A DNA stretch of 41,054 nucleotides from an uncultured Gammaproteobacteria bacterium (GTDB lineage: Bacteria; Pseudomonadota; Gammaproteobacteria; Enterobacterales; Psychrobiaceae): NCBI GenBank assembly GCA_937139475.1, contig CAKZQF010000045.1:1-41054 (forward strand), written 5' to 3'. Shown piece by piece: positions 1 through 9,500 of this stretch. The stretch's first letter is position 1. Each line of letters begins with the position of its first letter. The notes below the pieces were generated by a model, which made no database searches, was not told the origin of the DNA, and worked only from the letters and a program-made list of their open reading frames with translations. The translations under genes and the position numbers were made by a program.

Positions 1-59
1 TCTTGAAAACCGGCAACGGTTTATCCCGTTCTAGGGTTCAAATCCCTATCTCTCCGCCA
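1..59 (+). tRNA. tRNA-Ser(UGA), 3' part only
   Basis: The window opens inside a tRNA. The bases tcTTGAaaa at the start fit an anticodon loop with anticodon TGA. They are followed by a long variable arm (positions about 11-30, typical of the class II tRNAs Ser, Leu and Tyr), a T arm with loop GTTCAAAT, an acceptor 3' strand and an encoded CCA ending at 59. The 5' half lies outside the window. The serine assignment rests on the anticodon and the long variable arm. Confidence 0.85.
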
Positions 60-72
60 CTTACATAGAGAA

Positions 73-105
73 GCCCGTTAACATTTGTTTGTTGACGGGC
101 TTTTT
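73..105 (+). terminator. Rho-independent terminator of tRNA-Ser
   Basis: An 11-bp stem (73-83 with 90-100, one G-U pair) and a 6-nt loop are followed by TTTTT. It lies 13 nt after the tRNA CCA end, so it most likely ends the tRNA transcript. Confidence 0.85.
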
Positions 106-132
106 GCTTTCTGGGGCTTAGTTGATGTAATT

Positions 133-232
133 CAACGGTTTATTTCCACACCTGTTGCTAGGCTTTAAATCCCTATCTCTGTGCCACTTACATAGAGAAG
201 CCCGATTACATTAATTTGTAGCCGGGCTTTTT
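133..232 (+). repeat. Decayed tandem copy of tRNA-Ser 3' end plus terminator
   Basis: This segment repeats the tRNA tail and the sequence after it. It shares CAACGGTTTAT (133 on, matching 14 on), AAATCCCTATCTCT (167-180, matching 40-53) and GCCACTTACATAGAGAAGCCCG (183 on, matching 56 on). It then has a second terminator-like hairpin (200-204 with 223-227, extended by 207-210 with 217-220) followed by TTTTT. The offset between copies is 119 bp at the left end and 127 bp at the right. The tRNA part is degenerate and cannot fold into a full tRNA. It may be a tandem duplication or the scar of an element that integrated at the tRNA. Confidence 0.75.
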
Positions 233-942
233 GCTTTTCAGGGCCTCGCGCAGCTAGTTCACAAAGTGTGGCAAGGTCAAAGCTCTTATGGCAATGAGCT
301 CTATTCTTCATTTTCAAATCACCCATTGAACGGTTTGCCCACGGAAGAGTGGAATTGCTATTTAACACACCTCCCAAAGCAACAGCAATGCGTGGTCGGG
401 CATTGTCGAAATAGTACTGTGCTATGTAAATCCCCTTAAACCGTATTGGGAAATTCAAATGAAGGGGGGCTATGCGATCCCATTACAGGGGGATCGGATA
501 TTTCCACTGCACCGGACTGATTTATCGTTTGTTGGTTAATTACTAAATTATCAATGAATAACATTGTCGCTATGAAATTGTGCCTAATATCAAATGGTTA
601 GATATAATTTCGTCATGTTAACGAAAAAGTCTTGCACCATCTCAATCGTTTGAGGTAGTATTTTGTGAGTGAGTTAAAAAAGGTCTTAGTTTTAAGCCTT
701 AAGCAAATAGAGCGTGTCGCTAATATATTTTGATGGCTGTTGTACTCAACATTTTGCTACGAGTGATCTCTTAAGGAAGCAACTTGAAAGGTCAAAAAAA
801 CGGGGCTGGTTTGGTGTTAATTAAAGACAAATAGTATTCATTAGAAACTTAGAAAATAGGAAGTAACTGGTACTGACAACAATTACTTTTAACTTTAATC
901 AATAGGCTAGTTTGCAGTTCTAACTGTAAAGGGGAAAATAGA
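233..942. other. Intergenic stretch with one operator
   Basis: No gene is supported here. A minus-strand open frame (about 165-458) runs back across the duplicated tRNA tail and terminator, so it is probably not a gene. The only clear signal is the LacI-type palindrome at 641-654. A TATAAT-like hexamer sits at 603-608 without a convincing -35 box. Confidence 0.5.
641..654. promoter_or_regulatory. LacI-type operator CTCAATCGTTTGAG
   Basis: This 14-bp near-palindrome is one member of the family of sites found throughout the locus. It lies 289 bp before the secreted protein gene at 943. Unlike most other copies it has no good -35 box 31-32 bp upstream, so the promoter it would control is not clear. 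Confidence 0.65.
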
Positions 943-3171
943 ATGAAAATAAAACGCTTCAATATGGCTGGAATGGCCGGAATATTATCAGTGACTTGCT
1001 TTATTAATGTAGCATACGCAAACGTTATTTCTACTGAAGAGTGCCGGGAAGCAAATATTGCGAAAACAGGAAGTTGTCTTTCAGTGAGCCAGTGGCATCA
1101 AAATGGCGACGATTTTGGTGGCTTAAGAGTCATGAGTTATGCTGATGATTTAGTCTTAGCGGTTAGTAAAGATGGTGTCTATGATAAAGCCATGCTATTT
1201 GAATCTATACCCGGTTATCATTGGGCTACCTATGAAGAACAAAAAGAACGCCTTGATGCCTACCGCGCAGTAAATCATTACAGCACGATAGATGGTCGTA
1301 ATTATCACAATTTAGGTGGTTGGGTTAAGTACGACTTTAACGGGATAGAGCGTCGCGATTTCATTTATTCGAATACGCATGAAAATCAACGAACGGTATA
1401 TACAGGTATTCGAGAATACCAAAATAATTCTTCAAGCTATTCTTTTGACGAACGCTATACTGATCCTGAGCAACCAACAGTAGGTGAATGGGCAGGTTTT
1501 GTTCTTATTAAAGACGCTGATCTACCACTAAACCCTGTAAACGTACCGCCAGCAGTAAGTTTATCAGTTGCACAAAACGGTCATACAATGAGTACCGTTG
1601 ATGCTGAAGCTGGTACAGTGACGGTAACGGCATCTATTACTGATGTTAACGAACAGGACATTCACCAAATTAGTTGGAATGTGGGTGACACACCGCTAGT
1701 TGATTTAATGTTTGATGATAATGCTCTTACCTTTGAGTTTGATCCAGGTACCCTTGCAGGCGCTGGCACGTACGGCCTGTCGATAGTTGTAAGTGAAAGC
1801 AACACCACCGAAGTTTACGGCTTCGGAATTGATACCCAAATTATTGTTGAAGACTCATTAGCGGCACTAGCTGATGATGTCGACAGCGATGGTGATGGAA
1901 TATTTGATGCCGTTGAAGGCTACAGCGATAGTGATGGCGATGGTATTGCGGACTATTTAGACAGCAATAGTGATACCAAAATGTTGCCTATTGGCAATGG
2001 CCAATCAATGCAAACCACAGAGGGGTTAACACTTCGTATAGGTGATGTGGCACTTTCTGCAAACGGTTCAGCAAGTGCTAGTGCTGCCGTTTCTGCTGAC
2101 GATATTGAATCCTATGGGGGGGCAGGTGGCTCTAGTGTAGAAAATAGTATTGATGCCTTATACGCCGCGCTATCAAATATCATTAATTTTAATATCTCAG
2201 GTTTAGCTGCTGTTGGTGATTCTGCTGCCGTGGTTATCCCGCTAGCTGATGGCGAGAGCATCCCCGAAGCTGCCATTTATCGTAAATACACGGAACAAAG
2301 TGGCTGGTTTACTTTTGTTGAAGACAACTTAAATACAATAAAAAGTGCCGAAAAAGACGCTGAAGGTAATTGTCCGGCGCCACTTGATGAAGCATATACT
2401 AACCTTTTATCAATTGGTGATGATTGTATTCAGCTTGTAATACAAGATGGCGGCCCTAATGATGCTGATGGGGTAGCGAATACTGTGGTGAAAGATCCTG
2501 GTGTCCTAGCCTTGATTAAAAATATTCCGCCTAATGTTGTTGTTGAAACCGAATTCACAGTAAATGAAGAAAGTACTGTTTCTATTGATGCATCAGCTAC
2601 AACCGATGCTGAAGGCGATGATATGGTTTTCTTATGGCTACAAACCGCTGGTACGCCTGTCTCACTTAGCGGAGAAAATGAAGCGGTACTTTCATTTGAT
2701 GCACCATCAATTTCGTCGCCTGAAACGTTAACCTTTAGATTGATTGTAAGTGATGGTAATAACATTCCGGATGCAGATATTAATGTTAACGTTGTTCCCT
2801 TTAACGACGCACCAACACTAACCCTTGAGGGCGCTGGCTCATACAAGGAAGCTGATGTGGTTATGTTAACGGCAGTAGCGGCAGATGCTAATAATGACGC
2901 CATTACTTACCAGTGGGAGCAATTATCGGGTCCCACTGTTGAGCTGCTAAGATCGGGTGAAAATAAACTTAGCTTTACTGCACCGTTAGGCGCTGAAACT
3001 AGCAGTATGAAGTTTATGGTTACGGTATCAGATGGTGTGGAAACTGTTTCTGAAACAGCCACCGTGGTCATATTAAATAGAGAGCCTCTAGATAGTAGCG
3101 GTGGTGGCTCTATGGGCTGGATATTAGCATTAATTGCTTTGGGTTTGTTCAAGCGTAAATTAGTTAACTAA
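943..3171 (+). CDS. Secreted choice-of-anchor U protein with Ig/PKD-like repeats and GlyGly-CTERM tail
   Basis: The protein has 742 residues and a start preceded by AAGGGG. Residues 1-26 look like a signal peptide ending near AYA. Residues about 27-200 form an aromatic-rich domain that I do not recognise. Calcium-binding DSDGDG repeats (thrombospondin type 3 style) lie near residues 312-345. The next part, containing QLVIQDGGPNDADGVANTVV, resembles choice-of-anchor U domains. Two Ig/PKD-like modules follow. The C-terminus has SSGGGSMGW, a hydrophobic helix and FKRK, the pattern of a GlyGly-CTERM signal, whose proteins are typically cleaved by rhombosortase and exported by type II secretion. 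The operator at 641 suggests it belongs to the glycan locus. Glycan binding or surface display is inference; no catalytic motif is visible. Confidence 0.8.
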   Translation: MKIKRFNMAGMAGILSVTCFINVAYANVISTEECREANIAKTGSCLSVSQWHQNGDDFGGLRVMSYADDLVLAVSKDGVYDKAMLFESIPGYHWATYEEQKERLDAYRAVNHYSTIDGRNYHNLGGWVKYDFNGIERRDFIYSNTHENQRTVYTGIREYQNNSSSYSFDERYTDPEQPTVGEWAGFVLIKDADLPLNPVNVPPAVSLSVAQNGHTMSTVDAEAGTVTVTASITDVNEQDIHQISWNVGDTPLVDLMFDDNALTFEFDPGTLAGAGTYGLSIVVSESNTTEVYGFGIDTQIIVEDSLAALADDVDSDGDGIFDAVEGYSDSDGDGIADYLDSNSDTKMLPIGNGQSMQTTEGLTLRIGDVALSANGSASASAAVSADDIESYGGAGGSSVENSIDALYAALSNIINFNISGLAAVGDSAAVVIPLADGESIPEAAIYRKYTEQSGWFTFVEDNLNTIKSAEKDAEGNCPAPLDEAYTNLLSIGDDCIQLVIQDGGPNDADGVANTVVKDPGVLALIKNIPPNVVVETEFTVNEESTVSIDASATTDAEGDDMVFLWLQTAGTPVSLSGENEAVLSFDAPSISSPETLTFRLIVSDGNNIPDADINVNVVPFNDAPTLTLEGAGSYKEADVVMLTAVAADANNDAITYQWEQLSGPTVELLRSGENKLSFTAPLGAETSSMKFMVTVSDGVETVSETATVVILNREPLDSSGGGSMGWILALIALGLFKRKLVN

Positions 3172-3245
3172 GCTCTTAAATTAATTTATGCAACCAAAGG
3201 TATTAAACTACTAGTATTTAATCTTTTAGATTAATAACACGTTAA

Positions 3246-3278
3246 AACGCTCTTAGTCCGCTAAGGGCGTTTTTTTTA
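3246..3278 (+). terminator. Rho-independent terminator after the secreted protein gene
   Basis: An 11-bp stem (3246-3256 with 3261-3271, one G-U pair) has a TCCG loop and is followed by a run of T. It lies 75 bp after the stop codon at 3171. Confidence 0.88.
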
Positions 3279-3484
3279 AGCATAACGAAAAGTCGCTGCG
3301 TAAGCTCTATGGGGCGGGCCGAAAGTTTGAATCGCTGAATAATACAGGGGCCGGGTATATCAATTTTTTAAAGATTTCATATACCTAGGAGGTTGCAAAT
3401 AATGGACTTAGCCATAAAGGAAATTGTCTGGAAGTTAGCCTACGGCCAACATCAAGGCTGATCTAACTTGCAGCCAATTAATTA

Positions 3485-3530
3485 TTGACAGAAAGTAGCG
3501 GCTAGAGGTAGACTAACTCAAACGTTTGAG
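3485..3530 (+). promoter_or_regulatory. Promoter with overlapping LacI-type operator for the nagX-like pair
   Basis: A consensus TTGACA lies at 3485-3490 and a TAGACT -10 at 3509-3514. The perfect palindrome CTCAAACGTTTGAG at 3517-3530 covers the expected transcription start. This is the standard geometry for repression. The rest of the gap 3279-3600 shows nothing I can name. Confidence 0.75.
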
Positions 3531-3600
3531 GTTGGTTTCACAGTTAAATATAATTAAATAAGCGTGAAACGAGTAAAGCTAATTGCAATGGGTATAAATT

Positions 3601-4821
3601 ATGGGTAACAGTAATTTTTTAATTAATAGTCGCATCGACTCGATAGATGTTTTTAGGGCAGTGACGATGTTTTTTATGATTTTTGTTAATGACTTATGGA
3701 CTTTAACGAATGTCCCTTCATGGCTCGGGCACGTGAAGATTAATGTAGATGGCCTGGGTTTTGCTGATGCTATTTTTCCGATATTTCTTTTTATCGTTGG
3801 TTTATCTATACCCCTTGCCATTAATCGTAGTATTGAAAATAAAAGCGGCACCGTTAAGATTATCAAGCATATTGGTATTAGAACTATTGCGTTAGTGACT
3901 ATGGGGTTATTTATGGTTAACTACAAATACCTTAATACGGACTTGCTTCACATAGATAAACACCTATGGAAAATTTTAATGGCGGTAGGCATATTTTTAG
4001 TTTGGATGCACTATCGTTCTCTTACGATTTTAAGTCAAAACCAGATAAAGCTTCTGCAGTTTACTGGTATTGCCTTGCTTGGCACGCTAGCTATTACCTA
4101 TCAAGGCGGTGCCACTGATAATCCGCACTGGATGAAGACACATTGGTGGGGCATATTAGGTGCTATTGGTTGGGCTTATCTTGTTAGTGCGCTACTTTAT
4201 TTAGCTATCGGCCAGCGTATTGCCTTGCTAGCAGGGGCTGTCGTCTTATTGCACTTTTTTAATGTTCAGGAATTTGGCGCTTTTATTCAGGGAACTCCAG
4301 CAGTAGGTGAGGGGCGCCCAGTAATAGACTTTATAGTGAGTTCTTCAAGGTATGCATTAGTGATGTCTGGTGTGCTAGCAACTGTAATTTATTTACGTTT
4401 AAGTCAAAACGGGCAACAGCAATGGTTTTTTTACATTCTTTTGGCTTTAGGTGCTATTTCTTTGATTTATGGCTTCTTACTCAAGCCGTATTGGGGAGGA
4501 ATTTCAAAAATTAGAACGACGCCGTCTTTTACCGGTATTTGCGCAGGCATAGGCTTCTTGGGTTTAGCTGTTTTCTATATTGTGGTCGATAAGTTTAAAT
4601 TTAAAAAATGGGCAGATCCTATCGCACCTGCTGGCACTAGCACCTTAACATGTTATTTATTGCCTTACATTATTTACCCTGTTATTGCTTTGCTTGCGCT
4701 TAAATTACCAGAATATCTGACGACTGGTTATGTGGGGATTTTGAAATCATTACTCTTCGCCTACTTGGTGATTTATTTAACCGGACTACTGGGTAAAGTA
4801 AATATTAAATTGAAGGTTTAA
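3601..4821 (+). CDS. DUF5009-family membrane protein
   Basis: This is a 406-residue inner-membrane protein with about ten to eleven hydrophobic segments. The N-terminal RIDSIDVFRAVTMFFMIFVND and FADAIFPIFLFIVGLSIP are the family signature of DUF5009 proteins, relatives of the heparan-alpha-glucosaminide N-acetyltransferase catalytic domain. Such genes occur in N-acetylglucosamine and glycan loci; their exact role in bacteria is not settled, either acyl transfer across the membrane or sugar handling. The ribosome binding site is weak, so the start is the least certain part. The next gene follows after 28 nt and encodes a diverged family member, so the two are probably co-transcribed from the promoter at 3485. 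Confidence 0.8.
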   Translation: MGNSNFLINSRIDSIDVFRAVTMFFMIFVNDLWTLTNVPSWLGHVKINVDGLGFADAIFPIFLFIVGLSIPLAINRSIENKSGTVKIIKHIGIRTIALVTMGLFMVNYKYLNTDLLHIDKHLWKILMAVGIFLVWMHYRSLTILSQNQIKLLQFTGIALLGTLAITYQGGATDNPHWMKTHWWGILGAIGWAYLVSALLYLAIGQRIALLAGAVVLLHFFNVQEFGAFIQGTPAVGEGRPVIDFIVSSSRYALVMSGVLATVIYLRLSQNGQQQWFFYILLALGAISLIYGFLLKPYWGGISKIRTTPSFTGICAGIGFLGLAVFYIVVDKFKFKKWADPIAPAGTSTLTCYLLPYIIYPVIALLALKLPEYLTTGYVGILKSLLFAYLVIYLTGLLGKVNIKLKV

Positions 4822-4849
4822 TTACAGGAATTTTAAAGGGTAATATGAG

Positions 4850-5956
4850 ATGACAGAACCTAAGAGCAGCCGCTTATTATCTATTGATGCCTTAAGAGGC
4901 TTTGATATGTTTTTTATTGCCGGTGGTGCCGCTGTATTTTTGGCAATGAAAGGAATAACAGGACTTCCTTGGGTTGATGGGCTGGCGAATCAACTTACTC
5001 ACGTACCTTGGCATGGTTTTGTGTTTTGGGATCTTATTATGCCGTTGTTTCTGTTCATTACTGGTGTATCAATGTCTTTTTCTTTGAAAATAGGCCTTGA
5101 GAGAGGCTTAAGTAAAGCGACTCTTTATAAGAAAGTAGCGACCAGAATGATGATTTTGATTGGCTTAGGCATTCTCATTAAAAATACTGCAACGCCAATC
5201 TTTGACCCATCAGAAATTCGCTTTGTGAGTGTGCTGGGACGAATTGGCATTGCTTCTTTTTTCGGGGCGTTGCTTTATCTTAACTATTCAGCCAGAGGGC
5301 AAGTTTACTGGATCATGGGTATTTTAATGTCCTATTATGCCATGCTCTTTTTAATCCCTGTTCCAGGGTATGGGGCTGGAGATCTCTCTTTTGAAGGCAA
5401 TGTTGTTGGTTGGATTGATAGATCATGGTTACCCGGTCGCTTACTTCAAGGAACATATGACGAATTGGGTCTGCTTACGCAACTACCAGCACTTTGTATA
5501 ACCGTCTTTGGTTGTTTGGCTGGCAAGATCCTACAAGACAATAGAAAAGGCAACGATAAAGCGCTAACCCTTCTGGCTTTGGGGGCAGGAATAGCTGTTC
5601 TGGGGTTGTTATGGGGACTTCATTTCCCAATCAACAAAAAACTTTGGAGTAGTTCTTTCATACTGTTGACCAGCGGTTTGAGTTTTATGCTAATGGCGGC
5701 TTTCTATTGGATTATTGATGTAAAAGGTTATAAAAAATGGGCCTTTTTCTTTCAGGTTATTGGCTTAAACTCACTCACCGTATATTTCTTATATAACTTT
5801 ATTAAGTTTGGTCCTGTATCACACAAGTTATTCGGTGGTATCTATGCTCCATTGCCTGTGCCATGGCACAGCGTTTTTCAAGCGTTTGGCGCCTGGACTC
5901 TTATATGGTTATTTTTATATGTACTCTATAAAAATCGCTTGTTCGTCAAAATATAG
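4850..5956 (+). CDS. nagX: NagX-like DUF5009/HGSNAT-family membrane protein
   Basis: The protein has 368 residues and about ten membrane segments. SRLLSIDALRGFDMFFIAGG, HVPWHGFVFWDLIMPLFLFITGVSMSFS and the C-terminal GLNSLTVYFLYNF are close to the pattern of NagX, the membrane protein that accompanies N-acetylglucosamine genes in Shewanella and relatives. Human HGSNAT, a distant homologue, transfers acetyl from cytosolic acetyl-CoA to terminal glucosamine of heparan sulfate. Whether bacterial NagX does the same is not established. It is second in a two-gene unit with the DUF5009 gene before it. Having both together suggests non-redundant roles, possibly a pair acting on a membrane-crossing sugar substrate; that is inference. 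Confidence 0.82.
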   Translation: MTEPKSSRLLSIDALRGFDMFFIAGGAAVFLAMKGITGLPWVDGLANQLTHVPWHGFVFWDLIMPLFLFITGVSMSFSLKIGLERGLSKATLYKKVATRMMILIGLGILIKNTATPIFDPSEIRFVSVLGRIGIASFFGALLYLNYSARGQVYWIMGILMSYYAMLFLIPVPGYGAGDLSFEGNVVGWIDRSWLPGRLLQGTYDELGLLTQLPALCITVFGCLAGKILQDNRKGNDKALTLLALGAGIAVLGLLWGLHFPINKKLWSSSFILLTSGLSFMLMAAFYWIIDVKGYKKWAFFFQVIGLNSLTVYFLYNFIKFGPVSHKLFGGIYAPLPVPWHSVFQAFGAWTLIWLFLYVLYKNRLFVKI

Positions 5957-6020
5957 CAGGCTATAAATAAAGTAATTATATAGCACTGCGTAGGCCCTTT
6001 CGCTCGCTTAAAGATAACAG

Positions 6021-6045
6021 CCTCTGCTACAGGCAGAGGTATTTT
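6021..6045 (+). terminator. Weak hairpin after nagX
   Basis: A 7-bp perfect stem (6021-6027 with 6033-6039) is followed by TATTTTC. It may end the nagX-pair transcript, but the T-run is poor. The rest of 5957-6270 shows nothing else. Confidence 0.4.
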
Positions 6046-6274
6046 CGATGGTCAGATAATAAGGCTAAAGTGAGTGCCAAAAAAGGTAATAACCCCTCAT
6101 TTTAGCTGTCTCCAGCTAATCTCTTTCTATTCTAAATTTCTGAGCTTGACTTCAGACTCTTTGGTTTCATAAAAAAATTTGCTTTAAAAGCAACGTGATT
6201 GCAATCCCTACCTAGCTTATAACGCTATATATCCATTCTATTTTTTTAACTCTAAGATTTTTCCGCAATACCAC

Positions 6275-6320
6275 TTGATAAGTCACTAAATTTATCATAG
6301 GGTAAACTCAAACGTTTGAG
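6275..6320 (+). promoter_or_regulatory. Promoter with LacI-type operator for the first TonB-dependent receptor
   Basis: TTGATA lies at 6275-6280 and a weak -10 (TAGGGT) at 6298-6303. The perfect palindrome CTCAAACGTTTGAG is at 6307-6320, starting 32 bp after the start of the -35 box, as at the other sites. It lies about 190 bp before the receptor start. Confidence 0.65.
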
Positions 6321-6351
6321 TGTTGTTGGTGGTGGGTTTTGGTGCTGTTAT

Positions 6352-6365
6352 CTCAATCGTTTGTG
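6352..6365. promoter_or_regulatory. Second, imperfect operator CTCAATCGTTTGTG
   Basis: Twelve of 14 positions match the perfect palindrome. It lies 45 bp downstream of the operator at 6307-6320, centre to centre, which is about four helical turns. Two dimers, or one tetramer through a small loop, could bind the pair. This is the only unit in the window with two sites this close together. Confidence 0.5.
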
Positions 6366-6512
6366 TTTTGTATTTTTACTAAGCCAGTGCATAGATATTG
6401 GGTAAGCAAAATTAAATGTACAAAAGGGAAGGGAGTGAGATGGCTATGCATCTAGTTTTAAAAATAAGATTAATAAGCGTTTAAATATGCAAAAACTACA
6501 TAGGAACAAATT

Positions 6513-9500
6513 ATGAACCATAAGTTATCTGCGATTGCCTTAGCGGTGCTATCGGCAACTTCGTTAAGCTTCTCAGCGTTGGTACATGCGGAAGAAGCAA
6601 AGCAAAAAAAAGAAGAGATTGAAGTTATCGAGGTTACAGGAATACGAACTGCACTTGGCAGCGCGCTAGCAGAAAAGCGAAGTGCATTAAATGTTAAGGA
6701 AATCATTCAAGCGGAAGATATCGGTAAATTACCTGATAATAACTTAGCTGAAGTGCTGGAGAATATCTCTGGAGTGCAAATTTCTCGTAGCCAAGGGGTA
6801 GGTACAAACGTACAAATTCGTGGTACTGGTGCTAATAGGGTTGAAATAAATGGTGTTTCTACGGTTAACGCGACAGGTGGCCGTACAGGTATTAACTTTT
6901 CAGATTTGCCGGCGGCGTTAATTTCATCGGTAGAAGTAACAAAGTCACCAACAGCTAAAACTATCGAAGGTTCGGTAGGTGGTACTATTAACTTACGTAC
7001 TATACGCGCTAATAATTTAGACGACACCTTACTACAATTTCGCGCTCAAGCTGAGAGCAGTGATTTAGCCGACTCAACCACGCCTAGATTTTCAGGGACC
7101 TTCGGTGATAACTGGGAAACAGATTATGGTAAAGTGGGGGTAGTACTTACAGGTAGTTATGCTGAGCAGGATGTTGCTTCAATTAACCCCAGATTTGACC
7201 GAGATGCGGGGGTTCACCCTGACGCTGATAGAGACTTTCCTTCCGAAGAAGAGTTTTCATATTTGCCTATCCAGTTTTTGAAATCGCCTTTTAACCAAAA
7301 GCAATATACCACGACGAACTTTACCGGCTCGTTTGAGTTTGAACCTACAGACAATCTTAAGTTTTATGTAGATGCCACTGTCAACGATCAGGAGGTATTG
7401 CAATCAACCAGTGTTTTACATGGCTCTGGTGTAAGTAATAGTGAAGTTCGTGAAAATGCGGATAATTTTACTTTTGAAACCAGAGACTTCGGTACGTTAG
7501 ATTCTATCAATGGCCCTTTGCATCTAGGTGAAATGACAGTCGTTACCAGCGGCATCCTACCCGCCAGTTCTGGCGCAAAACTTGACCCTAACCTTAGAAT
7601 GGAGACGGCAACTTCCCCACGGTTGACTAAATCCAATGTATTTGCTTTTGGCACGGAATGGGTCGGTGAAAAGTTGCGAGTAGCGGGGGAAGTGTCTTAT
7701 TCGGACTCTGAGCAAAGCTCGCCCACAACTCAAGGCCAATTAGACTTTATCAATCCACGTTCAGCACAGCCAAGTGCTGACACATCAACAGATGATAATG
7801 GTACACCTTTAGAATTTAATTCTAGTGGTGGTTTTATGGAGTGGGGTATTGCCCAAGGTTTAGCGACGACACCTACTACCGCTGAGTTACTTGACCCTGC
7901 TAACTATGCGCTTGACAAATTTGAACAAAAAAACACCAACTCAAAAGGTGAAGAGTCAGCGGCAAGACTAGACTTTAGTTATGACGTTTCTGATGACTTA
8001 CCTTATTTTACTGACATCCATGCCGGTGTTCGATGGAATGAAGCTAGCAGTACTAGAAACTATGTAAAAGCCACAAAATACATTAAGGGCTGGGATCGAC
8101 CAAGGGCCGATTTATTTGCCGACATAGTTACCACTGGACCGAGCAACTTTGATGGTGCTGACGGCAGAACATTATTTATTCCTGACTTTTTAATGTTAGA
8201 CCCTCAATTAGCGCAAAATAACCCGCAAAAACTTGTTGATAGTATTAATACCGCTATCATTTTAAATAATGCGGCAACCGGTAATTCGATGTCATTAATA
8301 AGTGAACCGTCAGATCAGGCAACGAGCTTTTTTGATATCAGCGAAGAAAGCACAGCTTTATATTTGCAAGGTGATTTTGAAACTGAGTTTGGTGACATAG
8401 TTGTCGCTGGTAACGCGGGTGTGCGCTATATTACTACCGACATTAGTTCTACTGGTAATCAAAAAATTGATGGCGAAATTGAAACATCTAATCAAAAATC
8501 GAGCTATTCATTTACCTTGCCTAGACTTAACGTTATGGCTGAATTGACTGATGATCTTGTGGTAAGAGTGGGCATGGGCAAAGATGTTCGTCGACCAAGT
8601 TTCTCAGATCTATCGACTTCAACTAGTTTTGGTGATTCACCCACTCAAGTGGTTAAAGTAGGTAACCCAGACCTCGAACCAGAAACGGTGATGTCTTATG
8701 ATTTGTCGTTTGAGTATTACTTTGCAGAATCTAGTTTGGCAAGCATTGGTTTCTTCCGTAAAGAAAGAACTGATATTATTGCTACTAGTGTCAGCCAGCC
8801 TGCGGAATTTACAAGCCCAGAAGGATTTCAGCAGCGTTATGTTGATGGTGACTGTAGTGGTGGTGGCATCCATAACCCAAGCGTACCTGTCCATGCCTAT
8901 GATATTTTCTCAAACCGCACTGATACCGGTGGGGGGATGTGCGTACCACGCGAAGCGAAAGAAAATAACGACGAGACTGAAACTCAGCAAGGTATTGAGT
9001 TAGCATTTCAATATGATCTGTCAGGGTTTGAAGAAGAGCTAGGTTGGGCCTCGGGTTTTGGTGTGATTGCTAACTATACGTACCAAAAAGCTAGTGAAAA
9101 ATCGACAATATTCCGTACCGGCAAGTCTGGTTATCAAAAAGCCTTCCAACGTACAGATGGTGCAGGTGGAGTTTATACCACGGCTACGTTAGATGATGAT
9201 TATCTAACTCAGCGTGCAATATTAGATAACTTGTCTGAAAACGCTTATAACTTAACCGCTTATTATGACAAACACGACCTAAGTGTTCGTGTACGTTATA
9301 CTTGGCGTGATGCCTACACAAATAGCAATACCAACTTAATCGGTGGACTAGCTCCAGTGTTTGAAGCGAGGGGACAACTAAACCTGTCCGTTGGTTATGA
9401 CATTAGCGATGCTGTTAGTGTAGGTCTATCTGCGGTTAACTTAACGCAAGAAGATGCCACTCGTTGGTGTCTAAATGATGGTGCGTTGCTGTGTGAGCAA

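Noticed and set aside
165..458. Minus-strand open frame of 97 codons near the tRNA
   Set aside because: It runs across the duplicated tRNA tail and a terminator hairpin, has no clear ribosome binding site, and is better explained as a non-coding repeat. Its possible repetitive nature is noted in the findings.
8698..9003. Open frames in other phases inside the first receptor gene and similar ones elsewhere
   Set aside because: They lie within clearly coding genes, lack start signals and encode no recognisable domain.
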